Shown in pieces: positions 35,402-47,142 of a DNA stretch of 64,000 bases (position 1 is the first letter of the stretch; every line of letters begins with the position of its first letter). The notes beneath the pieces were generated by a model. The model made no database searches. It saw only the letters and a list, made by a program, of their open reading frames with translations, and had not been told where the DNA came from. Position numbers and translations under genes: made by a program. The DNA comes from Stenocarpella maydis (Eukaryota; Ascomycota; Sordariomycetes; Diaporthales; Diaporthaceae). The stretch covers positions 325,921 to 389,920 of the forward strand of contig NQMI01000012.1 of assembly GCA_002270565.1 (NCBI GenBank). The letters run 5' to 3'.

Positions 35402-36586
35402 CTACCGGTCGCGACCTAACCTCTCCTCGTCGTCATCCACCAGCTCGTACGCGGGCCTGAAGCCCTCGCTCTGTCCGCCGCCGCCGGACTGCTTCTTGAG
35501 GAGAGGATTGGGGTGTGTGTCTTTTGTGCCGCCTAATGATGTGTATCCTTGGTCGTATAGTGACATGTAAGGAATGCCCAGGTGCCGGAGGAACTAGAGG
35601 CAAGTCAGCCAGGGGCTCTGAGAATAGCAAACTGTCAACCAGCCCCCCCCTCCCCCTTCCGGGCCACGCCAATAACGCAGCTGCGGAGGGTTGGTTTTCG
35701 GGAGAGCACGCATCACACCACAGCCTAACTCACCGCCCAAATCTCGGCGTAGTGCCAGTCAATGATGGGGTGGACGCGCACAAAGGCGGGCCAGTCGCCG
35801 TCGGTGGGGTCGAAGTGCCTGAGGGCGGCGCCATGGGGGTCGGTCCTGCGAGTGCCGACGAAGACGGCGCGGAGGCGGGGGCGGTCGCGCAGGTAGGCCT
35901 CGAGGGCCTGGCGCATGGGCAGGGCGTAGCGGGCCAGGTCGAGGTGGTACTCGGCGGCGGAGCGCTCGACAAAGGCGTCGACCTCGGGGAAGGGGTCCGG
36001 GGCCACGACGTAGACGGACTGCAGCGAGGCCGGGAAGGGCCGCGGCGAGCGGCTGCGCACCGGGGTGGGGGCGGCGGGGGTGTTGGTCGGGATCTGGGAG
36101 GTCAGGCCGTTGGGCGTGGAGGTGCTGCTGGCGAAGGGGTGGTGGTGTGTCGAGGGCGGCAGCGCGGGGGGCGAGAGGGGCCCGCCGTCGTGGTCTGGGG
36201 GCTCGAAGTGTCGCGGGAGGCAGGCGAGGATCAGGACGAGGAGCACGAGACAGTCCTTGCCGCCGTTGTAGGAGAGGGAGAGCTCCTCGAAGCTGGGGGC
36301 GGGCCGGGGTGAGCTGGCCGTTCCGCAGGGGCGCGGGGCGCGTGCTGGGAGTGAGGCCCACTCACCTATATCTCTCGAGGGCCTCGTCGACGACGGATAT
36401 TGCCTCGCGGGCGTGGGACTGCACGCCCCTGAGCAGGTCGGTCTCCGCCTCCTGGGCCAGGAAGGCGTCGACCTTGGCCTGCAGCTCGAGGCAGACGTGG
36501 CGCAGGGAGAGGGAGGCGGGTGGTGGCTCCTTGAACCCGCCATTCGCTGCTGGCGAGACGCCGTTGGCGACGTGTTGGTGCGGCAT
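35402..36586 (-). CDS. FAD1: FAD synthase (FMN adenylyltransferase, PAPS-reductase fold)
   Basis: Makes FAD from FMN and ATP in the cytosol. Start is ATG 36586 (MPHQHVANGVSP). Exons on the minus strand are 36586-36366, 36292-35734 and 35593-35402, giving 323 aa. Introns are 36365-36293 (73 bp) and 35733-35594 (140 bp), both with gtgagt donors. The first splice rebuilds the ATP-binding loop ERYSFEELSLSYNGGKDCLVLL (SYNGGKD, residues about 81-87). Other family blocks: FVGTRRTDPHG, RVHPIIDWHYAEIWA and, across the second splice, FLRHLGIPYMSLYDQGYTSLGGTKDTHPNPLL. A Pro/Ser-rich insert (residues about 105-150) is longer than in yeast Fad1. It is divergent from DBP4. Confidence 0.93.
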
Positions 36587-37681
36587 CACGACAGCTAGAT
36601 GTGTATGTGTAGGATTATATCGCGCTGTGACCGGAAGCCCGCAGCCATGGGCACGAGCCGTGTGGAAAATGCTAGAGTGGCAGGATCGGAGTTGGGCATA
36701 TGTGTGCTTCAGGTAAGAAGGTTTGCGACACAAGAAGGCGTGCCGGACTGAAGTGTAAGCTTTGGGGACTTACTCCACCGCTGCGGCCTCGGCCATGGCG
36801 GGGACATCGGCGTCGGTACTCCGTAGTGTCCCTGAGGGGTCCTTGGAGACCTGCCAGGGATCAGGGGCCCACATTTGCATCTTCCATCTTCCATCTTCCA
36901 TCTTCCATGCTTCCATGCTTCCATGCTTCCATGACCTTCGGCTGGTTTACACAGTAATTGCCACGTTCGTATGTCCTCCTCAATGCAATTGACAGGCAGC
37001 AAAACCCGGAAGCCCACGGCCCAGCTGTCTTCGACGGCGATTCCGGCCGTCTTACGCTTCAGTTGCACAATTGCATGCGTTGCCTGGAGGGATCGCTAGT
37101 GAGCTGGACAATGTCAGCAGACAGGGTTGTCCTCGGGATAGCCAAGTGCTATCTAACTACTGTGTAACTATGTGCATAGGTATAGACTATGTCAGAGGGT
37201 GACTGGATTGTATACTCCGTAGTAGTCCATCCTATCCCAAGTCAGGTGGTCTCACGGTATGGCACTCTACCTAGGTATGGCAGACCACCCAGGTACCCTG
37301 TTGTAGTATGTCTATCATACCTAGGTATAATATTGTGATGTGGTAGCCCAACATGCGCGAGGCCGTCCCATGGCCAGTAGCTGGGCAGGATATGGTTTGT
37401 CCTACAAACACTACTCCGTAGACTATCACCAAGTCCAGAGACGGCAGCAAACGGCAGTTTTGGCACTACTCCGTACATGTGTAAGTACCAAGGTACCCAC
37501 ACTAGGTACCCACACTAGGTATCCAGGTACTCCGTACTATGTAGTGTGCGTGCCTGTGTGGTCTGCCCCACCTGCCGTCAAACCCCTGCCCAGATATTTG
37601 GGCGACCTGGAAATTTTCTGGAATGCGACACTTGCAACAAAGCGACTTGCCTTCCTCCTGTCTCTCTCACGGCCGGCGAAA
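36587..37681. promoter_or_regulatory. Divergent FAD1-DBP4 upstream region with five TACTCCGTA motifs
   Basis: 1.1 kb. Exact TACTCCGTA at 36817-36825, 37213-37221, 37412-37420, 37467-37475 and 37528-37536, all on the plus strand. Palindromic TACCTAGGTA at 37268-37277 and 37318-37327. A 13-bp tandem AGGTACCCACACT occurs at 37491-37516, with a partial third copy. The DBP4 frame is open upstream to 37340 but that part has no helicase-like sequence. Confidence 0.7.
36878..36933 (+). repeat. Microsatellite CATCTTC / CATGCTTC
   Basis: Four units of CATCTTC type followed by three of CATGCTTC type in direct tandem, in the FAD1-DBP4 spacer. Confidence 0.9.
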
Positions 37682-40081
37682 ATGGCTCCGCTTTCAAAGC
37701 CTGCGAACAAGTCGGGCAAGGGGCACTCGAAAAACAAGGCGGACAAGACCCTGAAAAGGAAACGAGAGGCCGAGGACCACGAACGACTCAAGAAGGCCAT
37801 TGACGACTTCGACCCAAAGTCGTCGCCCGCCAGCTTCGCCGACCTGCCCCTCTGTGAGGCCACAGCCGCTGGCATCAAGGCCTCTCACTTCGAAACCCTC
37901 ACAGATGTACAGGCTCGAGCCATACCCCTTGCCCTGAAGGGCCACGACCTCCTCGCAGCCGCAAAGACCGGAAGCGGAAAGACGCTCGCCTTCCTCATCC
38001 CCGTCCTCGAAAAGCTCTATCACGCCCGATGGACCCGCCGCGATGGCCTCGGCGCCCTGATAATGTCGCCAACCCGCGAATTGGCCGTGCAAATCTTCGA
38101 CGTGCTGCGCAAGATTGGCCGTCACCATGACTTCTCTGCCGGCCTGGTCATCGGCGGGAACAGCCTGAAGGAGGAGGCCGACGGCATAAACCGCATGAAC
38201 ATTCTCGTGTGTACGCCAGGTCGCATGCTCCAACACCTGGACCAGAGATTCGGGTTCAACGTCGACGATCTACAGATTCTGGTGCTGGACGAGGCCGACC
38301 GCATCATGGACATGGGTTTCGAGCACGCCGTCGACGCGCTGATCGAGCACCTGCCCAAGGAGAGGCAGACACTGCTGTTCAGCGCCACTCAGAGCAGGAG
38401 GATCTCTGATCTCGCCCGCCTCAGTCTGAAGGAACCCGAATACGTATCAGTCCACGAGGCCGCCGACACGGCAACCCCTAGCACCCTGCAACAGCACTAC
38501 GTCGTCACGCCGCTCGCGGAGAAGCTAGACACGCTATATGGCTTCATAAAGGCAAGCTTGAAGACCAAGATTGTCGTCTTCTTGTCGTCCGGGAAGCAGG
38601 TCCGATACGTATACGAGACGCTCCGCCAGCTGCAACCAGGTATACCCTTGCTTCATCTGCATGGCCGGCAGAAGCAGGAGGCGCGGTTACGGATCACGAA
38701 GCAGTTCACCTCGGCGAGGCATTCCTGCCTGTTTGCAACCGACGTCGTGGCCCGAGGTGTTGACTTCCCTGCGGTGGACTGGGTCATCCAGGTCGACTGT
38801 CCCGAGGACGCCGATACCTACATCCATCGAGTTGGCCGGACAGCACGATACCAAAGCAAGGGTCGTGCTGTCCTATTTCTGGATCCAAGCGAGGAGGAGG
38901 GCATGCTGAAAAGACTCGAGCAGAAGAAAGTTCCGATAGAAAAGATCAGCATCAAGGCAAGCATGAAGAAGAGCATCAGGAACCAGGTGCAGAGCATGTG
39001 CTTCAAGCAGCCCAATATCAAGTATCTGGCGCAGAAGGCATTCGTTACATACGTACGGTCCATCCACGTACAGAAAGACAAGGACATCTTCAACCTGGAC
39101 AAGCTGGACTTGGATGCATACGCCGCGAGTTTGGGACTGCCGGGGACGCCGAATATCAGATTCCGACCGGGAGAGGACCTGAAGAAGCTGAAGAATGCGC
39201 CGAGAATGGCGCTGAGCGACTCGGAAGACTCTTCGGACGGCGAGGGTGACAAGCGCAAAGGCAAAGATGAAGTCAAGACCAAGGTGCAGAAGATGTTTGA
39301 ACGAACAAACCAGGACGTTCTCTCTAGCCATTACCGCAAGATGGTAGGCGAGGAAGGTGACGATGGCGAGGATGAGGACGACTTCATGGTGACCAAGAGG
39401 GTCCTGAACGACGACGACCTCGACGAGGCGGCACAGAACGGCGGCAAGAGCCATTCCAAGGTCGTCGACCTTGGAGGAGATCAGAAGCTCGTCATCGACT
39501 CAAAACGGCGCGAGAAGCTTCTCAAGTCCAAGAAGAAGCTCCTCAAGTTCAAGGGGCATGGTCAGAAGCTCGTATTCGACGACGACGGCAACGCCCACCC
39601 CGTATACGAGCTTGTCGACGAGGAGGAGTTCAAGAAACAGGGTCCTGTGGACGAACTCAGGCGGCAGTTCGTCGACCACGAGACTGAGAAGGTTCAGGAG
39701 GCCGACGTCGAGGACAAGGAGCTGGCCAAGGCGAGGAGGAGGGAGAAGAGAGAGAGGAGGAAGGAGCGAGAGAGGATGGAGCGTGGTGAAGGGCCCGCCG
39801 GGCCTGTGGCACAACTCGAGGGACAAGGGGATGATGGCGAAGACCCACTGGCACTATTGCGATCGTTGCCTACTGGAGACTATCGCAGTGAGAGCGAGCC
39901 TGAAGAAGAGCAGAGACCGGCCAAGAAGCAGAAGAAGTGGTTCCAGAACGACTCGGACGTTGAGGAGACTCCAAAGAAGGCTAAGAAGGGCAAGGGTAAG
40001 GGCAAGAAGGTGATCGAGATGGCCGAGGAACCCGACACTCTGGAGGACCTCGAGGCGCTCGCTGCAGGACTGCTGGAGTAG
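37682..40081 (+). CDS. DBP4: DEAD-box RNA helicase DBP4 (Hca4), ribosome biogenesis
   Basis: Nucleolar ATP-dependent RNA helicase for 18S rRNA processing and small-subunit assembly. It is a single exon of 799 aa. Start is ATG 37682 (aaaATGGCTCCG), chosen because homologs start with a short Lys-rich tail and the open frame upstream has no conserved content and begins at a non-ATG codon. Motifs in order: Q motif region ([10 protein letters not shown]), AAKTGSGKT (94-101), [52 protein letters not shown] and [11 protein letters not shown]-terminal extension holds the Dbp4-type [22 protein letters not shown] block, then acidic and Lys-rich coiled stretches ([26 protein letters not shown]). Size and tail fit Dbp4 rather than other DEAD helicases. 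Confidence 0.95.
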   Translation: MAPLSKPANKSGKGHSKNKADKTLKRKREAEDHERLKKAIDDFDPKSSPASFADLPLCEATAAGIKASHFETLTDVQARAIPLALKGHDLLAAAKTGSGKTLAFLIPVLEKLYHARWTRRDGLGALIMSPTRELAVQIFDVLRKIGRHHDFSAGLVIGGNSLKEEADGINRMNILVCTPGRMLQHLDQRFGFNVDDLQILVLDEADRIMDMGFEHAVDALIEHLPKERQTLLFSATQSRRISDLARLSLKEPEYVSVHEAADTATPSTLQQHYVVTPLAEKLDTLYGFIKASLKTKIVVFLSSGKQVRYVYETLRQLQPGIPLLHLHGRQKQEARLRITKQFTSARHSCLFATDVVARGVDFPAVDWVIQVDCPEDADTYIHRVGRTARYQSKGRAVLFLDPSEEEGMLKRLEQKKVPIEKISIKASMKKSIRNQVQSMCFKQPNIKYLAQKAFVTYVRSIHVQKDKDIFNLDKLDLDAYAASLGLPGTPNIRFRPGEDLKKLKNAPRMALSDSEDSSDGEGDKRKGKDEVKTKVQKMFERTNQDVLSSHYRKMVGEEGDDGEDEDDFMVTKRVLNDDDLDEAAQNGGKSHSKVVDLGGDQKLVIDSKRREKLLKSKKKLLKFKGHGQKLVFDDDGNAHPVYELVDEEEFKKQGPVDELRRQFVDHETEKVQEADVEDKELAKARRREKRERRKERERMERGEGPAGPVAQLEGQGDDGEDPLALLRSLPTGDYRSESEPEEEQRPAKKQKKWFQNDSDVEETPKKAKKGKGKGKKVIEMAEEPDTLEDLEALAAGLLE

Positions 40082-40671
40082 TACAGCTTTACTTGATACC
40101 CTAGTCACAATTGTATGCACCCATTAACATGGGATACTCGCCCTGGCCCACTGGCCAGTCCCCCGCACGAAGGTATGCTACGGAAAGTTGCCCCACAGCC
40201 AGGTACCACATGGGAGGGTACCGCACAGGAGGATACATATAGGAGGGATGGTATGTCATAGTTGAGGTTACCCACAGGAAGGTATCCCGTGAGAAAGGAC
40301 CTAGGTCCCTAGGCATCCATCTCATGGAGGAATCTCGCATCCAGTTACACATCGGGTGGTGACCCCCTACCTAATCTCCCACGCGTACGAGGTAATCCCA
40401 TAGGTGGTCATCTTGCGGGTGATTTTAGGAGGTTGGACTAAAGCATATCACCCCAAGGAAGTGCTTCCCGGAAACTTGAAGCATGTCCCGAGGGAGGTCG
40501 TCCTATAGTAGGGCCTCATGGAAAGTCCATCCTACTCAACCAACACCATACCGGGACGCCTTCAATCGTCCGGGGCACCTGTTCACACGACGCAGTCCTC
40601 GCTGGCATTTCCCACCGGGACCAACGAGGCCCCACAACCTGGCCACGCAGCGCTGCGCATGGTGTTCTGGC
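40082..40671. other. Convergent region with degenerate GGTACC/GGATAC repeats
   Basis: 590 bp. From about 40170 to 40310 there is a loose tandem of 18-25 bp units containing AGGTACC, GGGTACC, GGATACA and GGTATCC, ending in a GGACCTAGGTCC palindrome. No gene seen. Confidence 0.5.
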
Positions 40672-41532
40672 CTACAGCTTTCCTGCCTTCTTCAGGCCCC
40701 TCTCGCCGTCGACAAGCACGCACCAGCCCTCACTGCCGACGGTGCCGCCGCCGAAGCCAGCAACCACGGCCTTGAACCCCTGGGAGCCGGCAGCCTCGCC
40801 CTCGCCGTCCCGCGCGAACTTGATGACCTCATCGTCGAATGTGCCGGGCTGCAGGAAGACAGCCGGGACTGGGGGGTTCGGCCCAGCGTCAGTCGTTGTC
40901 TGGGATAAAAGGTCCTGGTCGTTGAGGGTAACCAAGGGTACATGACTTACTTCCTAGCTTCTTGGCCTCCTCGAGGACCTTCAGCGTGACCGGGGGTGGG
41001 GTAATTATGGAAACGGATGTCTCCTTCGGATTGGGCAGGTCTGAGAGGGACTTTACGGTTGGGATCTCGGAGGGCTTGCCCTCGGCGTCTGGGAATGAGG
41101 GCACAGCGATGGTGGGGGCGGCCGGGTTGACCGGGATGGCCTGGATGTCGTGGTGAAGATACCAGGCGAAGACTTGAGTACATGGTCAGCCGGATCACGC
41201 TTGGTACTGCATTTTTTGTAATAAAGCCCCATCGAGGTTCATGGCAACAAGCCTGAGCCGGGCTACGTGGTGTCTCTCTGGCTCTGGAGATGCCGCCTCG
41301 GCCTCATGAGCCCCCGCTAAGGCGACTTACTCTTGTGGCCAAACTTGGCCGTGTTGGAACTTGCGCCGACGACGGCGAAGTTTTTGGACGAGAAGAAGGT
41401 CTTGAGGGATGCGTCGGTGCTCATTTTGGTGGCGAGGTGAGATATGCGACGGGGGAACGGGTGGGCCTTTGTGGACACTGAAGGTGTCGCGGAGAATGTG
41501 CGGGCTAGAGAGCTTGTATTATAAGCGAACAT
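40672..41532 (-). CDS. CoA-binding Rossmann-fold protein (YccU-like), possible mitochondrial leader
   Basis: Small CoA-binding-domain protein (Pfam CoA_binding_2 type); the physiological role is unknown. Exons on the minus strand are 41532 (or 41424)-41331, 41172-40951 and 40868-40672. Introns are 41330-41173 and 40950-40869 (gtaagt donors). Both introns split an Ile codon and rejoin KFGHK-IFAWYLHHD and KKLG-IPAVFLQPG. Motifs: NFAVVGASSNTAKFGHK (CoA/nucleotide loop), VNPAAPTI, SVSIITPPPVTLKVLEEAK and IPAVFLQPGTFDDEVI, as in the bacterial and fungal family. ATG 41424 (MSTDASLKTFF) gives 170 aa. The in-frame upstream ATG 41532 gives 206 aa, with an Arg/Ser-rich, acid-free leader (SLARTFSATPSVSTKAHPFP) that looks like a mitochondrial presequence. 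I give the longer span; either or both may be used. Confidence 0.87.
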
Positions 41533-43066
41533 GAGTAAATAAATGTATTGCCCTTCTTTGTAAGTGAAGCCGTCGTAGTATTCCAAATACTATGCAGTGC
41601 CCGCTCTTCCCCCCACGCCCCAAGACCAAGATGCCGAGCGTGTGCTAACGTTTTCCAGGGTCCCCGTCACGTTATTGGGGCTGGTGTGTCGCAGCGCCAG
41701 AGCAATGCACATTCGCGTCACAGCGTTTCAATGGGCGCGATTCTCTGTGCGTCCCGCCGTCTTGGGTGCTGCCTATCTGGGTAGATGTTTTTGAGAGCTA
41801 CACACGACCAGACCGGGACGTGTAGTCCGTAGACACACTGCGGGGCCTCGTTTCTGCCGGGGTGGGTTGAGCTCCGGCAGAATGCTCCTTTGAAAAACAA
41901 GGTGGCCTTGTGGTCATTTACGTGTTTACGCAGGAACATGGTGACTTTCCTCGTCTTATACCTAAATAGGTACATGGTAGGTATGCCAGGTATATACGGA
42001 CTATATGGCTGTATGGGTTCTATAGCATAAAACACCAGACAGACTGTTATCAGCCTGTTGGACTGCACTAGTGCTCCTTGACGAACAAACACCCCCCCAA
42101 GTCGGTTGGTTGCCCAGTCAGTTTCAGCCCCACACATTTCGCTCTCCAGCCTCCTGGCTCCTGGATCCTCTTTTGGGCTCCTCTGGAGGCTGGCTCTGGC
42201 GGCTCGCGTCCGCCCTGCTGGCTCGCTCGCATGAACAGCACAGACCACGAAGGGGGGGGGGCCCCAATAAACAGGTCCATGTCCAGGGAGAATGAGGCAG
42301 GCTGGAGACCGCTCTTCCATTCCGTTTTATTCATAAAGCAAGAGCTGGATCCTGACCTCAACCCCAGAGAACACCATCGTCAACCTCGTTTCCGTCCCTC
42401 TCCCGCCATCTCCACTTTTTTTTTTTTCTTTTTCCGCCGGCCCCTACGACCCAACAATGGTGAGTTGCGTGACCGTCAACAACAACATGAATGACATGGA
42501 ATCCCCCGGGGCGAGCAGCAAGTGCGGCTATTGGACGGGCCAGGGCTGTGGGAGGCTGGCAACAGGTAAACAAGACAGGACGGGGTGACGTGCAAGTGCA
42601 GCAGCACGGATGCGTCTGCCCTCGCAGGTTCCAGTTTAGCGCGGCTTCGCTCGCCTGCTGGTTGCCGGTTGCTGGTTGCTGGTTTGCTGTTCCCAGACCA
42701 ACGCTGGAGGTTTACGGGCTGGCGTGGCTGAGGCACCTGGCAGGAGGAACGAGCCTTGGAAGGTGCTCGACTCCAAACAAGCCCGTTCCCGTGCGCTACG
42801 GACCGAAATACAGCCCGACCACCGCGTCCTCGGGTGATCCCATCTCCAAATTTCCCAGCCCCAGCCAGCCACCGCAGATGCGGATGCAGATGCAAATCCA
42901 GACACCCGAACACAGCAGCCGCGCCGTCCTTTTCCTTGTCAAGACGCTCTCAACGCCGTCATCACTGCACGCCCTGCCCTGAATCATCTGCTGCACCTGT
43001 CCCCAACCCCCACTACTCCCAGCTGCTGTTTCCCACCACCTGGTCCGGATCGCAACCGCCGCAGCC
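41533..43066. other. Divergent upstream region of the CoA-binding gene and the myosin light-chain gene
   Basis: 1.5 kb. A poly-G run (about 42245-42254) and a poly-T run (about 42417-42428) occur, but no convincing gene. An ATG directly followed by a good donor (gtgagt, 42457-42465) may mark a leader intron of the light-chain gene. Confidence 0.5.
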
Positions 43067-43776
43067 ATGTCTTCTAATCAGTACGATGCCCAGGCTTCGA
43101 CCAACTACAAGGAGGCTTTCTCCCTGTTCGACAAGCGCGGCAACGGCCGCGTCACCCTCGACAACCTCGGCGACCTCCTGCGCGCATGTGGCCAAAACCC
43201 TACCATGACCGAGATCAGGGACCTGGAGAAGAGCGTCGGCGGTGACTGTGAGTCTCGGCCTCCTCCCCCAGCCACCTTTGTTTACATCGGCACTTCCGCG
43301 CACCCAACGCCCACCCAACGTGCCACTTCGCACCATTGACCTGCAAAACACCGAATGCCATTCCGCACCACCCTGCCTGAGCAGGAGACCGTGTAGCTAA
43401 CCCGTGTCTGACAAATGCGCAGTCGACTTCGAGACCTTCCAGCGCGTGCTGAACCGCCCCGGCGGGTTCCGCGACCCGGGCGAGCCTGACGAGTACTGCC
43501 GCGGCTTCCAGGTCTTCGACAAGGACATGACGGGCTTCATCGGCGTCGGCCAGCTCAAGTACATCCTGACCAACCTGGGCGAGAAGATGACGGACGAGGA
43601 GGTCGACGAGCTGCTCAAGGCAGTTGACACCAGCTCAGGACAGGTCAACTACACAGGTACGCGCTGCCCCCTAACCCCCTCCTGCTGCAGCATATACATA
43701 AGTCCTGGGTCATGTTTTGGTCATGGCTGATAATGCCGCCCGCGCAGAACTCGTCCGGACGATTCTTGCGAACTAG
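43067..43776 (+). CDS. cdc4: Myosin essential light chain, Cdc4/Mlc1-type (EF-hand)
   Basis: Light chain of type II and V myosins, needed for the actomyosin ring and septation. Start is ATG 43067 (gcagccATGT). Exons are 43067-43247, 43423-43656 and 43748-43776, giving 147 aa (family about 140-150). Introns are 43248-43422 (175 bp) and 43657-43747 (91 bp); the splices rebuild GGD-FDFETFQRVL and VNYT-ELVRTILAN. EF-hand-like blocks are present, but their calcium loops are degenerate: loop 1 reads DKRGNGRVTLDN, and loop 3 reads DKDMTGFIGVGQ with Gln where a Ca-binding hand has Glu. This matches Cdc4-type light chains, which bind IQ motifs with little calcium dependence, and separates it from calmodulin. 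The last exon is only 29 nt. Confidence 0.93.
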
Positions 43777-44977
43777 ACGGGACACAACGAACGATACCGA
43801 GGCGAGACGCCGCGGAAACGTGCGCGAAAGGGGTGACTGCGCCTGTAACGGCGGGAGGACATGGCACAAGAAGATATATTGCATGGATTTTGTCAGGGAC
43901 TGGCCGGCGTTTAGTGCTTTTGTTGCTGACGAGTGACGAGATACGCCCTGAGCATCACAAACAAACGTTGGGTGCCTCGGATCCGGGTGTTGGCCCAGGA
44001 CTGCCCTGAGAGTAGGCACAATCAATCAGACATATGGAAATGTGGAGCCTCTATTGCTCGTCATCACAGAAGATCCGACCCTTTTGTTGGATTTGATGCA
44101 ATGGGTGGTGATGGTGATGTCGCTTCTCGCGCGGCAACAGTCAGTCTATGCTACGATTATATAACAGGTCCTTGCTGGTCACACACGCGCTGCGCCGTCA
44201 CTGACAGGCAGGTTTTGGGCCCCAATGTCGTTGATTTCGATCGGTAACGAAGTGGAATGGGGACGCCAGGGCAGAAAGAATACAGGCCATGCAGCCTCAC
44301 TCGACTCACTCGGAGACGACCTCGGTCCAGGCCACCGTTCCGCTTCCCATTCTTGCCTGGGCTGTTTGCTATTCTCCTGCCTGCCTGGATGGATGGCTGG
44401 CTGGCTGGCTGGCCAACTCACTGTCCATGCAACGAGCCGTTTGCCATATCAATCTAGGTAGGCCTATTAAGAAATGGTTGGTTCCGCTCTCACCGCAACC
44501 TACCGGAATACCTAGGCCAGGACAAAGGAACCCTGCAAGGCCCGCAGCCACCACCCGGGCAGTGTGCAGGGACCCCTGATCAGCTGCAGGCACCCCGCAG
44601 TGTGTCCCGCAAGTCACAGCTTCCCCTCCATGCAGTGAGATGGTCAGATAGTCAGTAGGCTGCGCGGACACAAGCCTCCTGCCACTGCCTCTCGTGTCTC
44701 GCAGGAATATCCTCCGACCTCCAACGTGGCGTCCTATTTTCCAAGACGACCCCTGAAGCCTCGGGGTAATAAGCCGCAGAAGCCTGCCGTCCTCTTTGCC
44801 TTCTCTCTCCTCGTCCTCGCTGTCTCCATCACCCTGGCCGTCTCACGAGCCGTTCCGCGCGTCTCGCTGCTCGGGACATTCTCCCGCCTGAAGTCTGCAC
44901 GTCTAGCAAAGATCCCCTTCATTGCGACCTCTCCCTTCTCGGCATATAAGCCCTTGGTTGCTCACCCTCCCTACGCC
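43777..44977. other. Upstream region of the M3 peptidase gene, with an open in-frame extension
   Basis: 1.2 kb. From about 44702 the peptidase frame is open without an ATG and encodes a hydrophobic stretch (see findings). A GGCT microsatellite lies at 44386-44411 and a CTACCTAGG-type motif near 44510. No other gene seen. Confidence 0.5.
44386..44411 (+). repeat. Tetranucleotide microsatellite GGAT/GGCT
   Basis: Two GGAT units followed by four GGCT units in tandem. Confidence 0.9.
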
Positions 44978-47142
44978 ATGGACAAGTACAAGAAGCCCCC
45001 GCAGGCGCCACCCACCTTCATTGGCACCAAGGAGAACATCGTCTCGGACACCAAAGCCTTGTGCGACAAGACACGCAGCCTCCTGGACAACCTCGTTGCC
45101 AAGATACCCGCCGACGACGGCTCCAAGACTACGTTCGAGAACGTCTTGCGGCCTCAGATCCATGACGAGAACGACTCCGCCTTGACAGCTCGCATCCTGG
45201 GCTTTTACCAATATGTCTCGAGCAACTCGGAGCTGCGTGATGCCTCCACCGAGGCCGAGTCCATCATGGATGAGTTCGCCATTGAGATGGCTACCCGGGA
45301 GGATGTCTTCAAGATCGTCGACGCCGTCTACCAGAAGAAGGACAGCCTCGGGCTAGATACCGAGGACAAGAAATTCCTGGAGAAGGAAAGGAAGAACTTC
45401 ATATCCAACGGGCTGGGGCTCCCCGCTGGGCCACAGCGGGACCGCTTCAAGGAGATCAAGAAGAGGCTGAGCCAGATCCAGATCGAGTTCACGAAAGCCT
45501 TGAACGAGGAGAATGGCGCCATCTACTTCACCCCCGAGGAGCTCGACGGCGTCCCGACCGACCTCACCGAGAGCTGGGAGAAGGGGACCGGAGACAACGA
45601 GGGCAAGCTCCGTGTCTCCTTCAAATACCCCGATCTCTTCCCGACCTTAAAGTTTGCCAAGAACCCCGACACTCGCCGGAAGCTCTTTATCGCGAACGAG
45701 AACAAGTGCAACAAGAACATGCCCCTATTCAAGGAGGCCATTACCCTGCGCGATGAGGCTGCGCGGATGCTCGGTTTCCCTGACCATGCCTCTTTCAGGA
45801 TCGAGGACAAGATGGCCAAGACCACCAAGACGGTCAATGACTTCCTGGCAGACCTCCGTGTGAAACTCGCACCTGGTGGGAAGAAGGAGACGGAGCATCT
45901 CAAGGCAATCAAGAAGGCTGATGTTGAGTCCCGCGGGGAGGAGTTTGATGGCAGCTACTACCTCTGGGACCACCGCTTTTATGATCGTCTCATGATCGAG
46001 CAGGAGTATTCCATTGACGAGAACAAGATTTCCGAGTATTTCCCTCTGTCGAAGACCGTGGCTGGCATGTTGAACATATTCGAGAAGCTGTTTGGTTTCG
46101 TCTTTGTCGAGCTGACTCCTGAGGACAAGGCGGCGATCAGCCCAACCGGAAAGGGAGAGGATATCTCCTGGCACGAGGATGTCATCGTGTTCGCAGTGTG
46201 GGACGACGAGGGCGAGGGCGGCGAATTCGTTGGGTACCTGTACCTTGACCTTCACCCTCGAACTGGAAAGTACTCGCACGCGGCCAACTTCAACCTGTCT
46301 CCCGGTTTCTTGCAAACAGACGGTAAACGGCGCTACCCTGCAACTGCGTTGGTCTGCAACTTCAGCAAGCCAACGCCAAAGAAACCCAGCCTGCTCAAGC
46401 ATGACGAGGTGGTGACGCTGTTCCACGAGTTGGGACACGGCATTCACGACCTGGCTGGCCGCACAAAGACTTCGAGATTCCACGGAACCTCAACAGTGAG
46501 GGACTTCGTCGAAGCCCCCTCGCAGATGCTTGAGAACTGGTGCTGGACACCCAGTCAGATCAAGGGACTGTCCAGTCACTACGAGACTGGGGAACAGATC
46601 CCAGATGAGCTGGTTGAAAAGCTTGTTTCGACCAAGCACGTGAACGGTGCGCTCTTCAACCTGCGCCAGCTGCATTTCGGCATCTTCGACATGACTGTCC
46701 ACACACCCAAGAGCCACGAGGAGGTAGAGAAGCTGGATGCCAGCGCGGTCTACAATGACCTCCGTGCCGAGATTGCTGGCCTGCAGGGCCCGGAGTCTCT
46801 AGGTCAGGGAAGGTGAGTCGTTGCCAAGCGTCACGAAGATTTTGACATGTCGATGCTGACCCTATTCATAGTAACTGGGGCAATGGGCCAGCAACATTCG
46901 GCCACCTCATCGGAGGCTACGATGCTGGCTACTACGGTTACCTCTCTTCTCAGGTCTACTCCACAGACATGTTCTACAGCGTGTTCAAGGCGGATCCCCT
47001 GAATGGAAAAGAGGGCCGGAGATACAGGCACACTGTGCTCGAGAGGGGTGGCAGCCAGGAGGAGATGGTTACCCTGGAACAGTTCCTGGGCCGAAAGCCT
47101 GCCAACGACGCCTTCTACAAGGACCTCGGCATTACCAGCTGA
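44978..47142 (+). CDS. PRD1: M3-family metallopeptidase (thimet oligopeptidase / saccharolysin)
   Basis: Zinc oligopeptidase that trims short cytosolic or mitochondrial peptides. First in-frame ATG is 44978 (gccATGGACAAGTAC). Exons are 44978-46812 and 46872-47142 (59-bp intron, gtgagt donor, rejoining GQGS-NWGNGPATFGH). The product is 701 aa, normal for the family. The active site LFHELGHGIHDL puts HELGH at 483-487, and the third zinc ligand is in DFVEAPSQMLENW (E512). Upstream, SHAANFNLSPGF and the C-terminal GGYDAGYYGYLSSQVYSTDMF are classic M3 blocks, and the end is FYKDLGITS. The frame stays open about 90 codons upstream and includes a hydrophobic segment, but lacks an ATG, so the true N-terminus could lie in an unseen upstream exon. 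PRD1 versus mitochondrial OCT1 is decided by overall similarity only. Confidence 0.92.

Noticed and set aside
37340..37681. Upstream in-frame extension of DBP4
   Set aside because: Starts at a non-ATG codon (GTG at 37340), contains the promoter motifs, and lacks similarity to DEAD-box N-termini; ATG 37682 fits.
41718..42320. 200-codon minus-strand open frame upstream of the light-chain gene
   Set aside because: No domain, mixed composition, and overlaps the divergent promoter region.
42457..42465. ATG followed directly by a gtgagt donor, as a possible first exon of the Cdc4-type light chain gene
   Set aside because: No acceptor before 43067 joins this ATG in frame with MSSNQYD; it could only be a leader intron, so the start was kept at 43067.
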